DNA of 64,000 bases, taken from assembly GCF_000014045.1 (NCBI RefSeq), contig NC_008209.1, positions 3,743,001 through 3,807,000 of the forward strand, read 5' to 3'. Below are positions 49,019 to 58,757 of this stretch, one piece after another. The notes below the pieces were generated by a model that saw only the letters and a program-made list of their open reading frames with translations, ran no database searches and had not been told where the DNA came from. The translations under genes and the position numbers were made by a program. This DNA comes from Roseobacter denitrificans OCh 114. Its GTDB lineage: Bacteria; Pseudomonadota; Alphaproteobacteria; Rhodobacterales; Rhodobacteraceae. How positions within the stretch are numbered: position 1 is the stretch's first letter; each line of letters starts with the position of its first letter.

Positions 49019-49705
49019 ATGGCCATTAAGACATGCGTTTTTGATGCCTATGGTACGCTTTTCGATGTTGCGGCGGCGGCACGGCAGGCGGCCTGCGAAC
49101 CCGATTTCAACCATATTTCCGACAGCTGGCCCGTTCTGGCGGAAAACTGGCGGCAGAAACAACTGCAATACACCTGGCTGCGCGCTGTTGTCGGGGCGCA
49201 TGATGACTTTTGGACCATCACCCAGGAAGGGCTGGATTGGGCCCTGGAAAAATCCGGGCATGCGCAGGACGCGGCCTTGCGCGAACGCCTGTTGGCGCTT
49301 TACTGGGAACTTCAGAGCTATCCCGAAGTGCCGATGATGCTGGCGAGGCTGAAAGAGGCGGGGCTGAACACGGCAATCCTGTCCAACGGATCGCCCGACA
49401 TGCTTGCCGGTGCGGTTCAGTCGGCGGGTATTGACGCATACCTTGATGATGTTTTGTCGGTTGAAAGCGTGGCCGTTTTCAAACCGGATGCGCGGGTCTA
49501 TGATCTGGTGCTCAAGAGGTTCGGCGGCGACCTCGGTGACGTTCTGTTTGTCTCGTCCAACGGCTGGGATGCCGCATGCGCCACAGGCTACGGGTTTCAA
49601 ACCGCATGGGTCAATCGCGCGAGTGACCCGGTGGACAGGTTGCCATGGCGCCCAGAACATGTGTTGAATGATTTGCGGAAAATCCCCGAAATTGCAGGAA
49701 TATAA
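49019..49705 (+). CDS. Haloacid dehalogenase type II (HAD family)
   Basis: 228 residues, the usual length of L-2-haloacid dehalogenases. The nucleophile Asp9 sits in VFDAYGTLFD; Ser/Asn in LSNGSP, Lys in FKPDARVYDL and the SSNGWDAACA motif (type II-specific Ser-Ser-Asn and Asp) complete the site. It removes halogen from short 2-haloacids with inversion. Start at 49019 follows AGGAAAGG. It leads the plus-strand operon that continues to 55593, with TAATG overlap to the next gene. Confidence 0.88.
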   Translation: MAIKTCVFDAYGTLFDVAAAARQAACEPDFNHISDSWPVLAENWRQKQLQYTWLRAVVGAHDDFWTITQEGLDWALEKSGHAQDAALRERLLALYWELQSYPEVPMMLARLKEAGLNTAILSNGSPDMLAGAVQSAGIDAYLDDVLSVESVAVFKPDARVYDLVLKRFGGDLGDVLFVSSNGWDAACATGYGFQTAWVNRASDPVDRLPWRPEHVLNDLRKIPEIAGI

Positions 49706-50529
49706 TGCCACATTTCACAACCTCAGACGGGCTTTCCCTCTATTACACAGACGAAGGCGACGGTTTGCCGATCCTTTGTCTGTCGGGGCTGACGCGCACG
49801 TCAAAAGACTTCTCTTACGTGACACCCCACCTCAGTGGCGCGCGGTTGATCAAACTTGATTACCGTGGGCGGGGCAATTCGGACTGGGACAAGAACTGGG
49901 AGAACTACAACCTGATCGTTGAAGCCCGCGACGTCATTGAATTGCTCGATCATCTGGCGCTGGATCGCGTGGCGATCCTTGGCACGTCGCGCGGCGGGTT
50001 GCTGGCCATGGGTCTGGCCTTTGGCGCCAAGGAACGGCTTCTGGGCGCAGCCCTCAATGACATCGGGCCGGTGATTGAACCCAAAGGGTTGGAGAACATC
50101 ATGGGTTATATTGGCCGCGCGCCCAAAGCGTCCAGCCACCTGACTGCAGCACGCCTGCTGGAACAGAACATGACCGGGTTTTCGGACGTCCCTTTGACCC
50201 GCTGGATGGAAGAGGCGATCAAACACTACACCCGCAGCCGCAATGGCTTGGACATCACCTATGACCCCAAACTACGCGATGCCGTGGAATTGCAAGGCGC
50301 ACAGGCCGCCCCCGACCTCTGGCCCTATTTCGACGCATTGTCCGATTTGCCTCTGGCGTGCATTCGCGGTGAAAACTCCGATCTGTTTTCGCATGAGACC
50401 CTGAAGGAGATGAAAAAACGTCGCCCGGACATGATTTCAGCCACGGTGATCGGGCGGGGGCATGTGCCGTTTCTTGATGAACCGGAATCGGTGGCCGCAC
50501 TGCAAACATGGGTTGAGGCGCTCAAGTGA
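49705..50529 (+). CDS. Alpha/beta fold hydrolase
   Basis: 274 residues. Nucleophile serine in GTSRGG (about 92-97), an early oxyanion block LSGLTRTSKDF, and a late His in GRGHVPFLDEPE give the usual Ser-Asp-His triad. It resembles enol-lactone/esterase types but the substrate is unknown. Its start overlaps the dehalogenase stop, and its stop overlaps the next start (GTGA), so it is tightly coupled. Confidence 0.88.
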   Translation: MPHFTTSDGLSLYYTDEGDGLPILCLSGLTRTSKDFSYVTPHLSGARLIKLDYRGRGNSDWDKNWENYNLIVEARDVIELLDHLALDRVAILGTSRGGLLAMGLAFGAKERLLGAALNDIGPVIEPKGLENIMGYIGRAPKASSHLTAARLLEQNMTGFSDVPLTRWMEEAIKHYTRSRNGLDITYDPKLRDAVELQGAQAAPDLWPYFDALSDLPLACIRGENSDLFSHETLKEMKKRRPDMISATVIGRGHVPFLDEPESVAALQTWVEALK

Positions 50530-51509
50530 ACATCGACGCAATCCGGGCCGCTGAACAAAGGTTGAAAGGCCATGTGCGGCGCACGCCCCTGCTGTGTTCA
50601 CCCAACCTCGATGCGATCGCAGGGTGCCGCGTTTTCGTCAAGGCTGAGTGTTTGCAGCATACTGGCAGCTTTAAGTACCGCGGCGCGCTGTCTGCGATTT
50701 CGGCCCTTGATGCTGATGCACGCAAGCGGGGCATCATCGCCTTTTCCAGCGGCAATCACGCGCAGGGCATCGCCCTTGCCGCCCGCCAGTTTGACGCCCC
50801 TGCGGTGATCATCATGCCGCAGGATGCGCCAAGCACGAAAATTGAAAATACGCGGACGCTCGGGGCGGAAATCGTCTTGTATGACCGGGTTGGGGGCGAA
50901 GATCGCGACGCCATTGGCGCTGAGTTATCAGCAAAGCGCAATCTCACCCTGATCAAGCCGTTTGACAATGCGCAAGTCATCGCAGGTCAGGGCACCGCCG
51001 GGCTGGAAATCGCAGCACAGGCGCAAGCGCGGGGCATCGACGACGCCGACGTGATCGTGTGCTGCGGCGGCGGTGGGTTCGCCTCCGGCATCGCACTGGC
51101 GCTTGAGGCGGACGCACCGGGATTTCGCGTGCGCCCGGCTGAACCCGCCGGTTTCGATGACATGGCGCGCTCCCTCAAAGCGGGCGCGCGGTTGCACAAC
51201 GCGCAAACCTCCGGCAGCCTGTGTGACGCCATTATCACGCCCACGCCGGGCGTTTTGACCTTCCCCATCTTGCAGCGTCTGGCAGGTCCGGGACTTGTGG
51301 TGAGCGATGAGGAGGCCCTGCACGCCATGGCGCTGGCCTTTGCGCACCTCAAGGTCGTGGCCGAACCCGGCGGGGCGGTTGCGCTGGCATCGGCCCTGTT
51401 CCACACCTCTGAAATTGACGCAGACACGGTGATCGTTACCATCTCAGGCGGCAATGTGGATGCGGATGTTTTTCAAATGGCCTTGAAGCGATGCGGGGAT
51501 AGCGCGTGA
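50526..51509 (+). CDS. Threonine/serine dehydratase-like PLP enzyme (EutB/IlvA catalytic-domain type)
   Basis: 327 residues, GTG start. PLP lysine is Lys50 in TGSFKYRGA; the phosphate-binding loop is CCGGGGFASG (~179-188). There is no C-terminal ACT domain, so it is of the catabolic, non-allosteric size. It resembles threonine dehydratases and the hydroxyectoine-utilisation dehydratase; without ectoine genes nearby, a beta-hydroxy or beta-substituted amino acid is the likely substrate. Coupled to both neighbours. Confidence 0.88.
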   Translation: MNIDAIRAAEQRLKGHVRRTPLLCSPNLDAIAGCRVFVKAECLQHTGSFKYRGALSAISALDADARKRGIIAFSSGNHAQGIALAARQFDAPAVIIMPQDAPSTKIENTRTLGAEIVLYDRVGGEDRDAIGAELSAKRNLTLIKPFDNAQVIAGQGTAGLEIAAQAQARGIDDADVIVCCGGGGFASGIALALEADAPGFRVRPAEPAGFDDMARSLKAGARLHNAQTSGSLCDAIITPTPGVLTFPILQRLAGPGLVVSDEEALHAMALAFAHLKVVAEPGGAVALASALFHTSEIDADTVIVTISGGNVDADVFQMALKRCGDSA

Positions 51510-51549
51510 TCTGGCAGTGTTTTTCAGCCCGGAATGTGAGGGAACGCGC

Positions 51550-52353
51550 ATGAAAATGGCACAGCTTGGTGATATCGCGGTGCATTACCGTGTGGATGGG
51601 CCTGAGGATGGGCCGCCGGTCGTCTTTGCCAATTCGCTGGGCACGGATATGCGCCTGTGGGATCCCGTTCTGCCCTTTTTGCCAAGCGGTTTGCGCATCA
51701 TCCGCTATGACAAACGCGGCCATGGGCTGACGAGTTGCCCGCCGGGTCGGTATGCGATGGGCGCGCTTGTCAAGGACGCGGAAAATCTGCTGGATCATTT
51801 GCAGGTCAGGAATTGCGTCTTTGTGGGGCTGTCGATTGGCGGCATGATCGCGCAGGGGCTTGCGGTCAAACGGCTCGACCTGATCCGCGCCATGGTCCTG
51901 TCCAACACGGCGGCGAAAATCGGGACGCCCGCCCTATGGGACGCGCGGATCGCGGATGTTGAAAGCGGGGGCATCGAAAAGCTGGCCGATGCGGTAATGG
52001 AGCGGTGGTTTTCGGCCGCTTTTCGCACTCGCGCTGAACTTGCGCTTTGGCGCAACATGCTGACGCGGCAGGAAGACAACGGCTACATCGGCTGTTCAGC
52101 CGCCATTTCCGGAACCGATTTTTACACGCCCACCAGCGGGCTGCGTCTGCCGACGCTGGGCATTGCCGGCTCCGAAGATGGCTCAACGCCCCCCGATCTC
52201 GTGCGCGAGACGACAGACCTGATCCCGGGCAGTCAGTTCCACCTGATCCGGAACGCGGGGCACTTGCCTTGCGTCGAACAGCCAGAGGAATACGCGCGCG
52301 TTCTGACCGGTTTCTTGCAGCAGGTTGGTCATATTGCGGGGCCGGATGGCTGA
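51550..52353 (+). CDS. pcaD: 3-oxoadipate enol-lactonase
   Basis: 267 residues; ATG at 51550 (the frame stays open from 51517). Ser95 in GLSIGGMIAQGL, an aspartate near 214 and His in RNAGHLPCVEQPEEY form the triad, and YDKRGHGLTSCP is typical of PcaD. It hydrolyses 3-oxoadipate enol-lactone in the protocatechuate branch of the beta-ketoadipate pathway. Other pca genes except pcaB are missing here. Confidence 0.85.
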   Translation: MKMAQLGDIAVHYRVDGPEDGPPVVFANSLGTDMRLWDPVLPFLPSGLRIIRYDKRGHGLTSCPPGRYAMGALVKDAENLLDHLQVRNCVFVGLSIGGMIAQGLAVKRLDLIRAMVLSNTAAKIGTPALWDARIADVESGGIEKLADAVMERWFSAAFRTRAELALWRNMLTRQEDNGYIGCSAAISGTDFYTPTSGLRLPTLGIAGSEDGSTPPDLVRETTDLIPGSQFHLIRNAGHLPCVEQPEEYARVLTGFLQQVGHIAGPDG

Positions 52354-53056
52354 TATCCTGCTGATCCACGGGTCTTGTCACGGGGCGTGGTGCTGGGACA
52401 AATTGATCCCCTGTCTCAACGCCAAGGGGCACATGGCGCGCGCCATCGACCTGCCAAGCCACGGCGCAGATGACACGCCCGTGCAAACGGTTACCCTTGA
52501 TTGCTATGCCCAAGCCATCGTTGAAAACTGCCACGAACAGACGACGCTGGTGGGCCATTCCATGGGCGGCTACGCAATATCTGCGGCGGCAGAGCGCGTT
52601 CCGGAACAGATCGCACAGCTGATCTATCTTTGTGCCTATGTCCCGCAAAACGGCATGACCCTTGCCCAGATGCGCAAGAAAGCGCCGCGCCAGCCTCTTC
52701 TGCCCGCTGTTCGCATGGCACCAGATGGGCTGAGCTTTACAATCGACCCTGAGATGGCCCCCGACATCTTTTATCACGACTGTGCCCCGGGCGACGTTGA
52801 ATTTGCCCTGACCCGGCTCTGCCCGCAGGCGGTTGCACCGACGAATGCGCCTTTGGCTGATATGTCGGCTGTTGAAAAACTGCCCCGAAGCTACATCCGC
52901 TGTATGGATGATCGCACTGTCCCGCCCGAGTTTCAGGTCACCATGACCCAAGACTGGCCTGCGCAGAGACTGCACCAGATGGATTGCGGCCATTCCCCGT
53001 TTTTCTCAGACCCCGAAACCCTCGCCACCCATATTGATCAGGCGATCCGAGGATAA
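52346..53056 (+). CDS. Alpha/beta hydrolase, methyl-esterase/hydroxynitrile-lyase-like
   Basis: 236 residues starting inside the end of pcaD. The oxyanion block HGSCHGAWCW at residues 8-17, nucleophile Ser in VGHSMGGYA (~70-78) and a late CGHSPFFSDPE triad His are the pattern of the plant-type methyl-esterase/hydroxynitrile-lyase family, seen in bacteria as EstC-like esterases. It may hydrolyse a methyl ester feeding the pca route (inference). A 3-bp gap separates it from pcaB. Confidence 0.82.
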   Translation: MADILLIHGSCHGAWCWDKLIPCLNAKGHMARAIDLPSHGADDTPVQTVTLDCYAQAIVENCHEQTTLVGHSMGGYAISAAAERVPEQIAQLIYLCAYVPQNGMTLAQMRKKAPRQPLLPAVRMAPDGLSFTIDPEMAPDIFYHDCAPGDVEFALTRLCPQAVAPTNAPLADMSAVEKLPRSYIRCMDDRTVPPEFQVTMTQDWPAQRLHQMDCGHSPFFSDPETLATHIDQAIRG

Positions 53057-53059
53057 CCG

Positions 53060-54391
53060 ATGGCCGCAAGCGTTTTTGACAGCCCGCTTTACAGCAAACT
53101 CTTTCCGGTCGGTGAGACGGGCCGGCTGTTTTCAGACTCCGCCGCGATCCGTGCAATGCTGCTGGTGGAAGGCGCATTGGCCAAGGCGCAGGGCAAATTG
53201 GGCATCATCCCCGAAACAAGCGCCGCCGCCATTCACCGCGCCACCCTTGAAATTCAGATCGACCCCGGCGCGCTGGCCACATCCACAGGGCAGAACGGCG
53301 TCTGCGTCCCCGGTCTGGTGGACGCCTTTCGCGCCGAGATGAACGCACCCGAACATGCGCAATTCGTTCATTGGGGGGCCACATCGCAGGACATCATCGA
53401 CACAGCACTGATGCTGCGGCTGCGTCAGGCCCTCGCGCTGGCCGAAAGTGACCTCAGCGAGTTGTTGTCGCGTCTGGCCGCTGCGGCAGAAGAACATGCA
53501 ACAACCCCCATGGCCGCGCGCACATATGGGCAGGTTGCGACACCGACAACATGGGGCGCGGTTGTGGCGCAATGGGGCATGCCCCTCGCGGATGCGCTGG
53601 ATGCTTTGCCGCATCTGCGTCAATCGAGTCTCTTCGTCTCGCTCTCAGGCGCGTCCGGGACATCCGCCGCACTGGGCGCACAGGCCCCTGATCTGCGCCG
53701 CGCGCTGGCGGCGGGGCTGGGGCTGCAGGATCCTGAAAGGTCGTGGCACACAGACCGCACGCCCCTGTTGCGGATCAGCGATTGGCTGGGACATGTGGCA
53801 ACCATACTTGGCAGTATGGGCAGCAGCCTGAACGGGCTTGCCGCCAGCGGGATTGACGAGGTCGCGTTTGACAGACGCGGGGCTTCCTCCACCATGCCGC
53901 AAAAGCAAAACCCGATTGCGGCCACTGGGCTTGTGGCGCTTTCCAACCAATCATGCGCTTTGCGCGCTGGCATGACATCCGCCGCGCAGCACCGGCACCA
54001 ACGCGACGGCACCGCATGGTTCAGCGAATGGATGCTCTTGCCACAGATCGTCCTGACGACCGCATCAGCGTTGCAGATCGCCACCGGGCTGGCGGGCGAA
54101 GTGCAGCCAAACGTAGCACAGATGCAGGCGGGGTTGGAAACCGGCAACGGGCTGATCCACGCCGAAGCGCTGAGTTTCGCGCTTAGCCAGGACATGCCGA
54201 GGCCGCAGGCACAGGCGGCGACCAAAGCGCTCTGTGCCCAAGCAGTGGCTGAAGGCGCGTCCCTGCCCGATCTTGCACGCGCGGCCTACCCCCACCTGCC
54301 GCAGACCTTATTTCAGGCCGGGCATCAGCTTGGTCAGGCCCCGGAAGAGGCGCGGGCCTTTGCCGCGCGCATCATGAGCATGGCCAAGTGA
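53060..54391 (+). CDS. pcaB: 3-carboxy-cis,cis-muconate cycloisomerase
   Basis: 443 residues of the fumarase/aspartase superfamily. The superfamily signature GASSTMPQKQNP (274-285) and the N-terminal HWGATSQDI block (104-112) are present. It cyclises 3-carboxymuconate to a lactone upstream of PcaD. It overlaps the MFS gene by four bases. Confidence 0.92.
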   Translation: MAASVFDSPLYSKLFPVGETGRLFSDSAAIRAMLLVEGALAKAQGKLGIIPETSAAAIHRATLEIQIDPGALATSTGQNGVCVPGLVDAFRAEMNAPEHAQFVHWGATSQDIIDTALMLRLRQALALAESDLSELLSRLAAAAEEHATTPMAARTYGQVATPTTWGAVVAQWGMPLADALDALPHLRQSSLFVSLSGASGTSAALGAQAPDLRRALAAGLGLQDPERSWHTDRTPLLRISDWLGHVATILGSMGSSLNGLAASGIDEVAFDRRGASSTMPQKQNPIAATGLVALSNQSCALRAGMTSAAQHRHQRDGTAWFSEWMLLPQIVLTTASALQIATGLAGEVQPNVAQMQAGLETGNGLIHAEALSFALSQDMPRPQAQAATKALCAQAVAEGASLPDLARAAYPHLPQTLFQAGHQLGQAPEEARAFAARIMSMAK

Positions 54392-55593
54392 AACCCGCCG
54401 TCGTTTTCATCCTGATGACCATGATGATTGATGCGATGGGCATCGGGCTGATCATCCCCGTCATGCCCGACCTGTTCCAGGAGGTGGGCGCGGGCGATCT
54501 GGGCACCGCAGCGCTCTGGGGCGGGATATTGGCCACGGCATTTGCGGTCATGCAGTTCTTCTTTGGGCCCGTGATCGGCGGTCTGTCAGATCGCTTTGGG
54601 CGCAGGCCAATCCTGCTGGTATCACTGTTTGTGATGATGCTGGATTACCTCGTCATGGCGCTGGCAGGCAGCATCTGGCTGTTGCTGATCGGGCGCATGA
54701 TCGGCGGGGTCACGGCTGCGACACAGGCAACGGCCAATGCCTATATGGCGGACATTTCGGCCCCGCAGGACCGGGCCGCGAACTTCGGCCTGATCGGTGC
54801 GGCTTTCGGTGTCGGCTTCGTGCTTGGCCCCCTGATTGGCGGCCTGCTGGCTGAATTCGGAACCCGCGCCCCGTTTTATGCCGCTGCCGCCTGCGCCGGG
54901 TTGAATGCGATCTTCGGCTATTTCGTGCTCAAGGAAACGCTGCCCGCCAGCAAACGGCGCCCTTTCGAGTGGCGGCGCGCCAACCCTTTCGGCAGTTTTC
55001 GCCACCTCAGCAAACTGCATGCGCTGGGGCCGTTCCTGATCGTATTTTTTCTCTATCAGGTGGCATTCGCCGTTTACCCCGCCATCTGGTCCTTCTTTGG
55101 CAAGGAACGGTTCGGTTGGGAACCTGCGACCATCGGGCTGAGCCTTGCGCTGTTCGGCATCATGATGGCCATCGTGCAGGGCGGTCTGATCCGCCCCGTG
55201 ATGCGTCTGCTGGGCGCGCGTGGCACGGTCGTTTATGGCCATATTTTTGACATCTGTGTATTTCTGGCCCTCGCCTTTGTCACCAGTGGCACCATCGCCC
55301 TGATCCTGACACCGCTCGCAGCCCTCGCCGCTGTGATCACCCCAGCCCTGCAAGGCATCATGTCCAAATCCGTCGGACCCGACGCGCAGGGCGAGTTGCA
55401 AGGCGCGCTCACCTCGCTCAGCGCACTTGCGATGATCCTGTCACCACTGGTCATGACGGGCACTTTCGCAGCCTTCACCGGCCCGGATGCGCCCATTTAC
55501 GCGCCGGGCGCGCCTTTCATCCTGTCGGCTGGATTGATCGTCATCGGTCTGACCATTTTCATCACACGCGGGCGCGCCGCATCGTTTTCCTGA
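54388..55593 (+). CDS. MFS transporter (TetA/TCR-like)
   Basis: 401 residues, twelve helices, GTG start overlapping the pcaB stop. Motif [15 protein letters not shown] (about 64-77), motif [19 protein letters not shown] and motif [13 protein letters not shown] match the drug:H+ antiporter-1 type of TetA proteins. Placed last in an aromatic/halo-acid operon, it may export or import a pathway compound rather than tetracycline; this is inferred. Confidence 0.87.
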   Translation: MKPAVVFILMTMMIDAMGIGLIIPVMPDLFQEVGAGDLGTAALWGGILATAFAVMQFFFGPVIGGLSDRFGRRPILLVSLFVMMLDYLVMALAGSIWLLLIGRMIGGVTAATQATANAYMADISAPQDRAANFGLIGAAFGVGFVLGPLIGGLLAEFGTRAPFYAAAACAGLNAIFGYFVLKETLPASKRRPFEWRRANPFGSFRHLSKLHALGPFLIVFFLYQVAFAVYPAIWSFFGKERFGWEPATIGLSLALFGIMMAIVQGGLIRPVMRLLGARGTVVYGHIFDICVFLALAFVTSGTIALILTPLAALAAVITPALQGIMSKSVGPDAQGELQGALTSLSALAMILSPLVMTGTFAAFTGPDAPIYAPGAPFILSAGLIVIGLTIFITRGRAASFS

Positions 55594-55694
55594 CGGCACC
55601 AGTTGGCTTTCGTCGCGTTCGGGCTTGCGCATGACCCGGCATTTAGTAACGCTGGCCAGACAGAAACAGGAAGCACCGGGGAGATCACCAGATC

Positions 55695-56786
55695 ATGCAA
55701 AAAGTAAGAGCCGCCGTGTGCCATGAGTTCGCAGCGCCGCTGGTGGTCGAGGACATCTTGCTGCGCCCCCCGGAACGTAGCGAGGTCGAGGTCACCCTTG
55801 ACGCCGTCGCGATTTGTCACTCCGACATTTCATTCGCGCAAGGCGCTTGGGGGGGATCGCTGCCGGCCGTCTATGGACATGAAGCCGCCGGGCGCGTCAC
55901 AACCCTCGGCGCGGGTGTTACCGGTCTGAACACGGGCGACAGCGTCGTTGTCACCCTGATCCGCGCCTGTGGCACCTGCGGTAGCTGCGCGGGCGGCAAA
56001 CCGACGCTCTGCGACACGCCCTATGACGGGGACGCCGGGCCAATCACAACCGCCGACGGGGGCAGGCTGCATCAGGCGATGGCCACCGGTGGTTTCGCGG
56101 AAAAGGTCGTGGTTGCGCAAAATCAGGTGGTCCGCATTGACCCTGCTGTGCCCAAGGACGCGGCCAGCCTGATCGCTTGTGGCGTCATCACAGGTGTGGG
56201 GGCCGTGGTGAACGCGGCGAACCTGCGCGCCGGGCAGGACGTCGTTGTAATCGGTGCCGGAGGTGTCGGATTGAACGCGATACAAGGGGCGCGGATCGCA
56301 GGCGCGCGCCGCATCGTAGCCATCGACATGAGCGAGGAAAAGCTGGAAACAGCCAAGGATTTCGGCGCGACACACGGCGTTCTGGGCACAACGGACAAAC
56401 CGTGGCGCGCGGCATTTGAGGCCTTGGGCGGGCGCGGTGCGGACGCGGTCATCGTTACCGTCGGTGCAATCCCCGCCTATGATCAGGCACCGCGCTACCT
56501 TGCCGCTGGCGGCAAGATCGTGATGGTCGGGATGCCCCATTCCGGTGCCAAATCCAGCTATGAACCGGTCGTTCTGGCCGCATTGGGACAGGGCATGGTC
56601 GGCTCGAAGATGGGCGATGTGGTGATCCAGCGGGACATCCCCTGGATGGTCGACCTCTACCTGCAGGGACGCCTGAAACTGGATGAGCTGATCTCCGGGC
56701 GCTGGTCCTTGGATCAGATCAACGAGGCGATTGCAGATACCAAGACAGGTGCCGCGCGACGCAATGTGATCGTGTTCGACACCTAG
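55695..56786 (+). CDS. Zinc-dependent alcohol dehydrogenase (MDR family)
   Basis: 363 residues. Catalytic zinc ligands Cys41, His62-Glu63 (YGHEAAGRV) and a later ligand, structural zinc cysteines 92/95/98/106 (ACGTCGSCAGGKPTLC), and the NAD-binding GAGGVGLNAIQGA at ~184 are all seen. It resembles class III/aryl-alcohol dehydrogenases. Starts 101 bp after the MFS gene and 25 bp ahead of the enolase-superfamily gene. Substrate unknown. Confidence 0.92.
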   Translation: MQKVRAAVCHEFAAPLVVEDILLRPPERSEVEVTLDAVAICHSDISFAQGAWGGSLPAVYGHEAAGRVTTLGAGVTGLNTGDSVVVTLIRACGTCGSCAGGKPTLCDTPYDGDAGPITTADGGRLHQAMATGGFAEKVVVAQNQVVRIDPAVPKDAASLIACGVITGVGAVVNAANLRAGQDVVVIGAGGVGLNAIQGARIAGARRIVAIDMSEEKLETAKDFGATHGVLGTTDKPWRAAFEALGGRGADAVIVTVGAIPAYDQAPRYLAAGGKIVMVGMPHSGAKSSYEPVVLAALGQGMVGSKMGDVVIQRDIPWMVDLYLQGRLKLDELISGRWSLDQINEAIADTKTGAARRNVIVFDT

Positions 56787-56811
56787 CGGGTCAAGCCAAG
56801 AGGGAACAGAA

Positions 56812-58053
56812 ATGAAGCTGAAAGACCTCGACGTGATCATCACGGCCCCACCGGCGCCCGGCTGGGGCGGGCGGTATTGGATTTTGGTAAAGCTGACCAC
56901 GGATAACGGCATCACCGGCTGGGGCGAATGCTACGCCTCAAGCGTCGGACCCGTCGCGATGCGCGCCGTGATCGACGATGTCTTTGCCCGCCACATGGCA
57001 GGCGAGAACCCCGAAGACATAGAACTGATGTTCCGCCGCGCCTATTCCTCCGGTTTCACGCAGCGCCCCGATCTGACGGTCATCGGCGCGTTTTCCGGTT
57101 TGGAAATCGCCTGTTGGGACATTCTGGGCAAGGCGCGTGAACGCCCTGTTTATGCCCTTCTGGGCGGTCGCATGAACGATCGTATCCGCGCCTACACCTA
57201 TCTTTATCCGCTGGCGCATCACGATCCGTCCGCTTTCTGGAGCTCTCCGGAAATGGCCGCTGAAACCGCCGTTGCGATGGTTGACAAAGGCTATACCGCA
57301 CTCAAATTCGACCCTGCGGGCCCCTATACGATGCGCGGCGGGCACATGCCTGCGATGCGCGATATCGCGCTGTCCGTGGCCTTTTGCAAAGCCATCCGCG
57401 ACGCTGTGGGCGACCGGGCAGACCTGCTGTTCGGCACCCATGGTCAGTTCAGCACCGCCGGGGCGATCCGTCTGGGTCAGGCGCTGGAACCCTATAGCCC
57501 GCTGTGGTTCGAAGAGCCGATACCGCCTGACGCTGTTGAGGAGATGGCGAAAGTCGCGCGCGCCGTGCGTATCCCCGTGGCGACCGGCGAAAGGCTGACG
57601 ACCAAGGCCGAGTTCGCCCCCGTGCTGCGCGCGGGTGCGGCGACAATCCTGCAACCCGCATTGGGGCGCGCAGGCGGCATCTGGGAGATGAAAAAGGTCG
57701 CTGCCATGGCGGAAGTCTATAATGCGCAAATGGCCCCGCATCTTTATGCAGGGCCGGTTGAATGGGCCGCCAACATCCATCTGGCGGCGTCCATTCCAAA
57801 CGTGCTGATGGCGGAGTGTATCGAAACGCCATTTCACGACGCGCTGATCAAGGGTTGGATCCGCGTGGAAGACGGCTTTGTCACGCCGCCGCAGACGCCC
57901 GGTCTGGGCATCGACGTTGACGAAGAACTGGCCCGCGCGCATCCATACACACAGGACGGGTTGCATCTGGAAATGCAAGAAGCGGCCTGTGACTACGTGA
58001 ATGGCAATAGTTTTCAGGGGGGCGCGCCCGCGCCGGATGGCAAAACGGATTGA
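56812..58053 (+). CDS. Enolase-superfamily (mandelate racemase/muconate lactonizing) protein with altered metal site
   Basis: 413 residues. The N-terminal capping domain (residues ~1-120, ends CWDILGK...LLGGR) and TIM barrel are clear. In the barrel, KFDP sits at the catalytic-Lys strand, WFEEP and ATGER supply two metal-ligand glutamates, and APHLYAGP gives the usual acid/base His, but the first metal ligand strand reads LLFGTHGQF, without the normal Asp/Glu. The family includes sugar-acid dehydratases (mannonate, galactonate), which is my best guess. It converges on the RraA gene with eight bp between. Confidence 0.85.
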   Translation: MKLKDLDVIITAPPAPGWGGRYWILVKLTTDNGITGWGECYASSVGPVAMRAVIDDVFARHMAGENPEDIELMFRRAYSSGFTQRPDLTVIGAFSGLEIACWDILGKARERPVYALLGGRMNDRIRAYTYLYPLAHHDPSAFWSSPEMAAETAVAMVDKGYTALKFDPAGPYTMRGGHMPAMRDIALSVAFCKAIRDAVGDRADLLFGTHGQFSTAGAIRLGQALEPYSPLWFEEPIPPDAVEEMAKVARAVRIPVATGERLTTKAEFAPVLRAGAATILQPALGRAGGIWEMKKVAAMAEVYNAQMAPHLYAGPVEWAANIHLAASIPNVLMAECIETPFHDALIKGWIRVEDGFVTPPQTPGLGIDVDEELARAHPYTQDGLHLEMQEAACDYVNGNSFQGGAPAPDGKTD

Positions 58054-58061
58054 GGGCCAGA

Positions 58062-58757
58062 TCAGGTGCGCGCCGCCTCGAACGCGGCCCAGACATCTTC
58101 GAAATCCTCAAAGCTCAACCGCTTGCCTTTTACCGCGTCGAATATGATCCGCTCGGAGCGCATGAGTGTGGCAATCGCCCCTGCCAGATCAGGGATCACA
58201 TCCGGCGGGATGACAAGCGCGCCATGACGATCCGCATGCACCAGATCGCCGTCCGTCACTGTCAGGCCAAAGATTTCCACCGGCGCTGCGATATCGACCA
58301 CATGCACGAACCCATGGCTTGGCCCGATGGAGCCTGCCACCACCGGATATCCGTCCGGCATATCGCCAAGGTCCCGCATCACACCGTCGGTCAGCGTGCC
58401 CGCAAGGCCAAAGCTTTTGTGGATATTCGTGTTGATCTCACCCCAATAGGCTCCGATGGCATTTGGCACATCCAGATCCTGCACAACAGCCACTGCAGGC
58501 CGCGGCCCCGTCGCCATATGCCGATAATAAGCCATGCGCCGCGCCTTGATCACCTCGGGCGCTTCGGTCGGCGGTTCCACCGCTTGGATGCGGGCCGTGC
58601 GCGCAAAACCGACCATTGCCCGCGCATCCGGATGCGAGGCGATCATGGTTTGCCGGGTAAACGCGTTGAACCCACGCTTGCCCTGCGCCACTTCGATAGC
58701 GTTGCAGACCGTGGGTGTGTCGACCTCTGTCAACAGCTTGTGCAGTGCCGCATCCAT
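58062..58757 (-). CDS. RraA family protein (4-hydroxy-4-methyl-2-oxoglutarate aldolase-like)
   Basis: 231 residues. The family's GTLTDGVMRDLGDMPDGYPV block (Arg-Asp of the metal/oxyacid site) and VHADRHGALVIP are present. RraA-fold proteins include HMG/CHA aldolases of aromatic ring cleavage, oxaloacetate decarboxylases and the RNase E inhibitor; in a catabolic operon the aldolase/decarboxylase role is more likely. The start at 58757 shares a base with the stop of the MetE-like gene. Last gene of the minus-strand operon. Confidence 0.85.
   Translation of the reverse strand: MDAALHKLLTEVDTPTVCNAIEVAQGKRGFNAFTRQTMIASHPDARAMVGFARTARIQAVEPPTEAPEVIKARRMAYYRHMATGPRPAVAVVQDLDVPNAIGAYWGEINTNIHKSFGLAGTLTDGVMRDLGDMPDGYPVVAGSIGPSHGFVHVVDIAAPVEIFGLTVTDGDLVHADRHGALVIPPDVIPDLAGAIATLMRSERIIFDAVKGKRLSFEDFEDVWAAFEAART

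Noticed and set aside
54388..55593. Tetracycline resistance determinant TetA
   Set aside because: Only general MFS motifs support it, and the operon context is catabolic; a resistance role cannot be claimed.
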